Below are positions 14,592-18,396 of a stretch of 18,396 nt of DNA, piece after piece. The notes beneath the pieces are model-generated. The model was not told where the DNA came from, made no database searches, and saw only the letters and a program-made list of their open reading frames with translations. The stretch is taken from assembly GCA_050942875.1 (NCBI GenBank), contig JBMNOD010000069.1, positions 1 through 18,396 on the forward strand, written 5' to 3'. This DNA is from JAAZAI01 sp050942875 (GTDB lineage Bacteria; Verrucomicrobiota; Kiritimatiellia; RFP12; UBA3636). The translations under genes were made by a program, and so were the position numbers. Position 1 is the first letter of the stretch; the number at the start of each line of letters is the position of its first letter.

Positions 14592-16145
14592 ATGAAAAAG
14601 ACCTGTCGTCAAACCTCTTCATCGTCCGCTAAAGCAACGACTTCCGCAACATGCGCCAAAAAGAGGGCCGCTCCCCGTTCGCTCAAGCCGGGGGAGAAGC
14701 GTCGTGTCGCCATGATTGGCTACGGCATTCAGATGCGCACGGTGTTGATCCCGTCGTTCCTCAATCCCGAGAACGCGCCGAACATGACGATCGTCGCCGT
14801 TTGCGACTGCGACCGCGTCCGCGCCGCCGCCGGCGCGAAGCAGGTCAACGATTTCCACAAGAACAAGCGTTGCAAGGCCGTGCATGATTTCCGCGACATC
14901 ATTCGGGATCCGTCCATCGACGCGGTCTGCATCGCGACGCCCGACCACTGGCATGCGTACATGTCCGTCGAGGCGATGAAGCATGGCAAGGACGTCTATT
15001 GCGAGAAGCCGCTCACGTTCTCCATCGACGAAGCGAAGAAGGTGATCGCCGCACAGAAGAAGTACCGCCGCGTCTTCCAGACCGGTTCGATGCAGCGAAG
15101 CTGGGCGGAGGTCTCCGAGTTCCGCACGGCGTGCATGATCGTCCGCAACGGGTGCATCGGCGACATCAAGTACGTCGACGCCAACTACGGCGTCGGCGGC
15201 AAGAAGCTTGGCGGCCCGTCCCATCCCGTGCGCTTCTTCGACGATCCGCAGAACGCGGCGACGGAAGGCGCGCCGAATCCGGACGTCGACTGGGATCTGT
15301 GGCTCGGCCCGGCGAAGTGGCGTCCGTATTCGGACCAGCTTGCGCCGCGCGGCGTGAACACATTCTATCCGATGTTCTGGCGTTTTGACGACGACATTGG
15401 CTCCGGGTACAACGGCGACTGGGGCGCGCACCATCTCGACATTGCGCAGTGGGGGATCGACATGGACGACTCCGGCCCGTACAAGGTCGTCCGCTCCGAC
15501 GAACCGCATTCGACCGACCTCCATCATGGCGGCCGCCGCCAGTTCGGCATGCGCATGCTCTTCAAGTCGAAGCAGGACGGCTCGGACATCGAGCTCTACC
15601 ACGGTCCGTTCGGCGTCATCACCGGTCATGGCGGCTGGGGGACCGTGTTTTACGGCACGAAGGGCATTGTCGCCGTCAATCGCGGCAAACTCGCGGTCTG
15701 GGCGGGATTCGACGCCACGGTCAAGCGTCCCGATCTCAAGATGCGCCAGGCGATCGAAAGCATGGCGTACCGCCCCAAGAAGGTCGTCGCGGCTTCGGTC
15801 GGCAAGGACTACGGCACGGACTCCACCGCAAAAGAAGACCATGCGCTCGCCACCGTCTTGGACAAGCTCGTCAAGCGCTTCAAGCTCGACACGGCCCCGG
15901 TCCAGCTCTACAAGAGCGTCAATCAGGTGAAGAACTTCTGCGAGTGCGTCGAGACGCGCAAGCCGACGGTTTCGCCGGCGTCGGTCGGCGGCCGCAGCTG
16001 CACGCTCTGCCTGCTCTGCAACATGAGCTATCAATACGACACCGGCTTCGACTGGGATGGCGAGAAAATGGATTTCGCCGCCGGTTCCAAGATCCGCCTG
16101 CCGCTTGCCCGTCCGGATTGCCGCGGCTGGGATGTCGTTGTCTAG
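14592..16145 (+). CDS. Gfo/Idh/MocA-family NAD(P)-dependent oxidoreductase
   Basis: A 517-residue protein of the Gfo/Idh/MocA family, which oxidises or reduces sugars, inositols or related polyols with a bound nicotinamide cofactor. The Rossmann start is VAMIGYGIQMRT (39-50), where the third glycine of GxGxxG is replaced. Other blocks are VCDCDRVRA, CIATPDHWH (113-121), CEKPLTFSIDEA (137-148, conserved Lys139), the C-terminal substrate-domain motif GDWGAHHLDIAQWGID (275-290) and FYGTKG. The final part (CECVETRKP) matches many Lentisphaerota and Planctomycetota members. Those relatives often carry a Tat signal. Here the first 37 residues are instead a lysine-, serine- and threonine-rich tail with no hydrophobic core, so the protein is probably cytoplasmic. 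Substrate cannot be told. It is monocistronic. Confidence 0.9.
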   Translation: MKKTCRQTSSSSAKATTSATCAKKRAAPRSLKPGEKRRVAMIGYGIQMRTVLIPSFLNPENAPNMTIVAVCDCDRVRAAAGAKQVNDFHKNKRCKAVHDFRDIIRDPSIDAVCIATPDHWHAYMSVEAMKHGKDVYCEKPLTFSIDEAKKVIAAQKKYRRVFQTGSMQRSWAEVSEFRTACMIVRNGCIGDIKYVDANYGVGGKKLGGPSHPVRFFDDPQNAATEGAPNPDVDWDLWLGPAKWRPYSDQLAPRGVNTFYPMFWRFDDDIGSGYNGDWGAHHLDIAQWGIDMDDSGPYKVVRSDEPHSTDLHHGGRRQFGMRMLFKSKQDGSDIELYHGPFGVITGHGGWGTVFYGTKGIVAVNRGKLAVWAGFDATVKRPDLKMRQAIESMAYRPKKVVAASVGKDYGTDSTAKEDHALATVLDKLVKRFKLDTAPVQLYKSVNQVKNFCECVETRKPTVSPASVGGRSCTLCLLCNMSYQYDTGFDWDGEKMDFAAGSKIRLPLARPDCRGWDVVV

Positions 16146-16168
16146 ACCCATTGTCTCGACACGAAGAC

Positions 16169-16266
16169 AGCGGCCGGGAGTCAGCGGCCAGCGGCCGGGA
16201 GTCAGCGGCCAGCGGCGGGGAGTCAGCGGCCAGCGGCGGGGAGTCAGCGGCCAGCGGCGGGGGGCT
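16169..16266. repeat. Heptamer array with 21-bp tandem units
   Basis: Fourteen heptamers run in perfect register. The core is four copies of a 21-base unit (16176-16259) composed of GGGAGTC, AGCGGCC and AGCGGC(C/G). It begins 23 bases after the oxidoreductase stop. Translated in one frame it gives a spurious ESAASGG repeat. Confidence 0.85.
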
Positions 16267-16314
16267 TTTTAGTGCGTGGAGCGTCGTTTCCGCTGGGGAC
16301 GCCCCAGCCCCCGA

Positions 16315-16348
16315 GACGACCCCTGAAAATTGACGACCCCTGAAAATT
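16315..16348. repeat. Perfect 17-bp tandem duplication
   Basis: GACGACCCCTGAAAATT occurs at 16315-16331 and again at 16332-16348 without a gap. Confidence 0.8.
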
Positions 16349-16410
16349 ATGGAGTGGCGCAGGATGCGGGGCGAGAGCCGGAGCCTCGCGTTTCCAGGGT
16401 GGGCACGCTG

Positions 16411-16448
16411 CCACCGTAATCTCGAATGTTTCTTCGAGATTACGGTGG
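16411..16448. repeat. Perfect 16-bp-stem palindrome
   Basis: CCACCGTAATCTCGAA and TTCGAGATTACGGTGG form an exact stem around a 6-base TGTTTC loop. There is no T-run after it, so it is not a standard terminator. It lies just before copy 2 of the GGGGCACGGG repeat. Confidence 0.75.
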
Positions 16449-16461
16449 ATGGAAAAAGAAA

Positions 16462-16510
16462 AGGGGCACGGGTTTTCCAACCCGTGGGCGCCACCACGGA
16501 CGGGAATGCC
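16462..16510. repeat. GGGGCACGGG-family repeat, copy 2 (decayed second hairpin)
   Basis: Bases 16462-16487 are identical to 11755-11780 (26 of 26), including the perfect CACGGGTT/AACCCGTG hairpin. The second hairpin is recognisable (CACGGAC, GGAATG, CCGT) but has lost most pairing, and the MITE ends found at the first copy are absent. Confidence 0.65.
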
Positions 16511-16579
16511 GTATCTGTTTCGAGGCGCACCGCGCCGGGGCGCCTGGGTTCGCCCGTTGCGGGTCGCGTCGATCATACA

Positions 16580-16603
16580 CGTTCCCGTTCGCGTTCCCGT
16601 TCA
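16580..16603. repeat. Hexamer repeat CGTTCC/CGTTCG
   Basis: CGTTCC, CGTTCG, CGTTCC, CGTTCA run in 6-base steps. ACGTGAAC, its inverse, occurs twice in the next 60 bases (16631 and 16658 regions). Confidence 0.5.
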
Positions 16604-16739
16604 CGCCCCCTTCGTTTACGTTTTCCGTGTACGTGAACCGCTTCGCCGGGTACGGGTACGTGAACGGCGGAATGGCGAACGCCCGCCGGGACGGCGGTCG
16701 CCAGCCCCCCTTCCCCTTGGCGGTCTTGGCGAGCTTGGC

Positions 16740-16860
16740 GTGAGGAAGGTTACACGCAAAGACCGCGAAGGCCGTGGCGGCTTCGCCGAGTTGTTTTTCT
16801 TCCCACGAATCCCCGCGAATGGAAGGCAGTTTTTCCCGGTCTTCGACCGTCGTTAATCAC
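16740..16860. other. Non-coding stretch with degenerate repeat fragments
   Basis: Contains ACACGCAAAGACCGCGAAGG and CCCACGAATCCCCGCGAATGG, each with a word repeated at short distance (CGCAAAG/CGCGAAG, CGAATC/CGAATG). No supported gene; the open frames here carry no family signal. Confidence 0.3.
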
Positions 16861-16878
16861 TGGGGCCGCTTCGCGGCA

Positions 16879-17002
16879 GGGGCTAGCGGCTAGGGGCTAG
16901 TGCCAAAAGGCTCCAATTCGTAATTTCGTAATTCGTCAATTCGTCATTCGTAATTTCAACAACCCCCGGCGGAAACTCCTCACTCCGCCCTCCTCACTCC
17001 TC
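16879..17002. repeat. Three adjoining heptamer-type arrays of different sequence
   Basis: Array 1 (16879-16906) is GGGGCTA, GCGGCTA, GGGGCTA, GTGCCAA. Array 2 (16915-16958) is AT-rich, with AATTCGT-type units of 7 or 8 bases. Array 3 (16975-17002) is ACTCCTC, ACTCCGC, CCTCCTC, ACTCCTC. The three share no sequence but share the period. Confidence 0.6.
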
Positions 17003-17006
17003 ACCA

Positions 17007-17023
17007 TTTTTGAGGCCTGTCCC
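17007..17023. repeat. TTTTTGRGGYCTGTCCC dispersed motif, copy 2
   Basis: TTTTTGAGGCCTGTCCC matches 10019-10035 at 15 of 17 bases. Here it continues CAAAAA, so it can fold into an imperfect hairpin. Confidence 0.4.
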
Positions 17024-17084
17024 CAAAAACCCTGGTTAGAATAAATCGGAATGGCTTCCAGTCCGTGTCAATGTCAGCACCACC

Positions 17085-17133
17085 GCCCGCCAGCCAGTAG
17101 CCAGCGCAACGCGCTGGCTACTGGCTGGCGGGC
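17085..17133. repeat. 49-bp perfect palindrome built of seven heptamers
   Basis: The stem arms 17085-17106 and 17112-17133 are exact inverse complements (22 bp) around CAACG. The whole splits into GCCCGCC, AGCCAGT, AGCCAGC, GCAACGC, GCTGGCT, ACTGGCT, GGCGGGC, with the central heptamer as the turn. Confidence 0.85.
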
Positions 17134-17238
17134 GCGCGCTTCCTTCGTGTGAATTGCGCCCATTATGGCACAGAGGAGGCGAGCGAAGCAAGCGAAACGG
17201 GCGCAGGGCACGCTTGCACGGGCACGCCAGCAGGCGCG

Positions 17239-17315
17239 CGAGCATGGCGCTGCAGCAGCCCCGACCCCGAAGGGGTGCCCCGTAGGGGCAAGGGGCTGCT
17301 GCAGCGCCATGCTCG
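17239..17315. repeat. Three-way-junction palindrome beside IS30
   Basis: A perfect 24-bp stem (17239-17262 with 17292-17315) encloses two perfect 5-bp hairpins: ACCCC-GAA-GGGGT (17264-17276) and GCCCC-GTA-GGGGC (17277-17289). It ends 18 bases before the transposase stop. Reading in the plus direction it is followed by GAATCTTTTCG, so it could stop transcription running toward the IS. Confidence 0.8.
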
Positions 17316-17333
17316 GAATCTTTTCGCCGCCGA

Positions 17334-18299
17334 TCAGCCTGTCTTGGCGAGGTGCGCCTCCATTTCCTCCCTCGGCGTCTTCCAGCCCAGACACTTGCGG
17401 GGGCGGTCATTGAGGAAGACGTCGATCCATCGCAAATCCTTTTGTCCGATTTCCATGAACGAGGCTTGCTTGGGGTAGATTCTCCGAATCAGCCCGTTGG
17501 TGTTCTCGTTGGTTCCGCGCTCCCAGGAGTGGTAGGGGTGAGCGAAATACACGTCCGCCAGAAGCTCGCGCGCGATCTGCTCGTGGCGGGCAAACTCCTT
17601 ACCGTTGTCGAAGGTGATCCCATCGACGGGAACCCCAGCTTCCGTGAAGAGATCGATGATCACCGGGGCAACCACGTCCGCCTCCTTGCTGGGGGACCAC
17701 CCTACCAAGGCGAAGCGGGTGACGCGCTCCACCAGCGTCACCAGATAGCCGCTGGCATTCTTGCCGACAATCAGGTCGCCCTCCCAATGCCCGACCCTGG
17801 TGCGAAGCTCCACCTCGGCGGGACGCGTCTCGATTCCGCGACGCCCGGGGATCACGCCGCGGCGACGCCCGTCTTGCCGGGGGCAGCGGCGCTTGCGTTT
17901 GCGCTTGGCACGCGGCAGGTGCTTCCAGAGATCGCCACCGTCCTTGGCGTCTTCGTAAACGTACTTGTAGACCGTCTCCTTGCAGACGTGGGCACGCCCC
18001 TCAAGGCGCGCGCGCTCGCAAATGATCTCGGGCGTCCACCCGCGCGCGAGCTTCTCCTCGACATCCTTGCGGACGACTTCGGTGAAACGCCGACGCCCGG
18101 GGCGCTTCGCCCGAGCCTCAGCAAAGGCCTGTGCCTGTTTGGGCCGATACCCGCGCTTCCCTTTGTTTCGCCTCAGCTCGCGGCTGATCGTGCTTGGAGA
18201 CCGTGAAAGCAGGGAGGCAATCCTCCTTTGGCTAAATCCTCCTTGCTTCCATTTGTAGATTAGGTTACGCTCTTCTCTTGTCACGCGGGAGTATGTCAC
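17334..18299 (-). CDS. IS30-family DDE transposase, apparently intact
   Basis: A 321-residue transposase of normal IS30 length that cuts and joins the ends of its own insertion sequence. The N-terminal helix-turn-helix contains TREERNLIYKWKQGGFSQRRIA and LLSRSPSTISRELRRN. The linker is very basic (RAKRKRKRR). The catalytic core shows GHWEGDLIVG (Asp175), ITFDNGKEF (Asp231) and ERGTNENTNGLIRR.YPK (Glu265), giving the D,D(33)E spacing of this family, and ends with LNDRPRKCLGWKTPREE. Start GTG at 18299 with a strong ribosome binding site. No frameshift or stop interrupts it. I could not recognise matching terminal inverted repeats on both sides, so element borders are not assigned. Confidence 0.95.
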   Translation of the reverse strand: MTYSRVTREERNLIYKWKQGGFSQRRIASLLSRSPSTISRELRRNKGKRGYRPKQAQAFAEARAKRPGRRRFTEVVRKDVEEKLARGWTPEIICERARLEGRAHVCKETVYKYVYEDAKDGGDLWKHLPRAKRKRKRRCPRQDGRRRGVIPGRRGIETRPAEVELRTRVGHWEGDLIVGKNASGYLVTLVERVTRFALVGWSPSKEADVVAPVIIDLFTEAGVPVDGITFDNGKEFARHEQIARELLADVYFAHPYHSWERGTNENTNGLIRRIYPKQASFMEIGQKDLRWIDVFLNDRPRKCLGWKTPREEMEAHLAKTG

Positions 18300-18306
18300 T
18301 TTGGTT

Positions 18307-18314
18307 CCTTCCTT
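18307..18314 (-). promoter_or_regulatory. Ribosome binding site of the IS30 transposase
   Basis: AAGGAAGG on the minus strand, seven bases before GTG at 18299, fixes the start codon. Upstream, the palindrome AGTGTACACT (18334-18343) may be part of the IS end or an operator. Confidence 0.5.
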
Positions 18315-18369
18315 GTTTTTTCACCAAGAAGGAAGTGTACACTACCGCGTGACTTTGTTCAAAGCCCAG

Positions 18370-18396
18370 GCGTTGCGCTGGCTAGTCGCGCGCGCG
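18370..18396. repeat. Start of another heptamer motif at the window edge
   Basis: GCGTTGC, GCTGGCT, AGTCGCG follow in 7-base steps. The 15 bases 18370-18384 are the exact inverse complement of 17098-17112, so the same motif flanks the IS30 gene on both sides in opposite orientation. The array is cut by the window end. Confidence 0.5.

Noticed and set aside
14619..16151. 510-codon open frame on the minus strand
   Set aside because: It mirrors the Gfo/Idh/MocA gene over its full length and has no recognisable motif.
16169..16266. Possible CRISPR array
   Set aside because: Units are contiguous 21-mers with no unique spacers, and no cas gene is present.
15449..16333. 294-codon plus-strand frame with ESAASGG repeats
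   Set aside because: It is out of frame with the oxidoreductase, and its repeat is a translation of the 21-bp non-coding array.
16449..16856. 135-codon plus-strand frame in the repeat region
   Set aside because: It runs through the hairpin repeat and hexamer repeat and has no start signal or family feature.
17239..17315. tRNA-like or attC cloverleaf
   Set aside because: Only two internal arms with 3-base loops, a 24-bp closing stem, and no anticodon or attC core sites; a structured repeat is the better reading.
17165..17413. Basic 82-codon frame (MAQRRRAKQAKR) before IS30
   Set aside because: It reads through the three-way-junction palindrome and into the antisense of the transposase; the start lacks a ribosome binding site.

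Overview
This 18.4 kb, GC-rich window is probably a piece of a Gram-negative chromosome or metagenome-assembled genome from the PVC superphylum, with a Kiritimatiellota, Lentisphaerota or Verrucomicrobiota flavour. The placement is inference. It rests on the mix of gene types (large secreted beta-strand-repeat protein, Gfo/Idh/MocA oxidoreductase, GH130 phosphorylase, beta-propeller carbohydrate protein, IS30) and on heavy short-repeat content between genes. No rRNA, tRNA or CRISPR array was seen.

Layout. (1) 3-4134, plus strand: a secreted metzincin-type zinc protease with calcium-binding repeats (5' end outside the window). A 4-base overlap couples it to the first of two tandem, near-duplicate secreted proteins of unknown function. 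They are followed by a truncated copy of the protease's middle domain that runs into the end of the next gene. (2) 6873-4055, minus strand: a carbohydrate-use cluster with a 28-residue membrane peptide, a cytoplasmic beta-propeller resembling oligogalacturonate-lyase-like proteins, a broken signal-peptide ORF, a 47-residue membrane peptide and a GH130 mannosylglucose phosphorylase. (3) 7157-9892, plus strand: a large exported beta-strand-repeat protein with an internal duplication. (4) 11269-10142, minus strand: a membrane-anchored DegS/HtrA-like protease with one PDZ domain. (5) 11439-11720: an orphan Phd/YefM antitoxin. (6) 11723-11880: a MITE-like element. (7) 11926-14413: hisA and recJ as a two-gene unit. 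(8) 14592-16145: a Gfo/Idh/MocA oxidoreductase. (9) 16146-17333: about 1.2 kb with no convincing gene, packed with short repeats and palindromes. (10) 18299-17334, minus strand: an intact IS30-family transposase.

Two themes stand out. First, several intergenic repeats of unrelated sequence all run in register with a 7-base period, including a 49-base perfect palindrome made of exactly seven heptamers and a 21-base (3 x 7) tandem array. Second, three plus-strand genes (7157, 11439, 11926) each have a sigma70-like promoter with an 18-base spacer whose -10 box ends only 6-7 bases before the ATG, which predicts leaderless mRNAs. The most speculative idea concerns the twin secreted proteins beside the metzincin. 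They may have an NTR/TIMP-like OB fold, which would make the locus a protease-inhibitor cassette.
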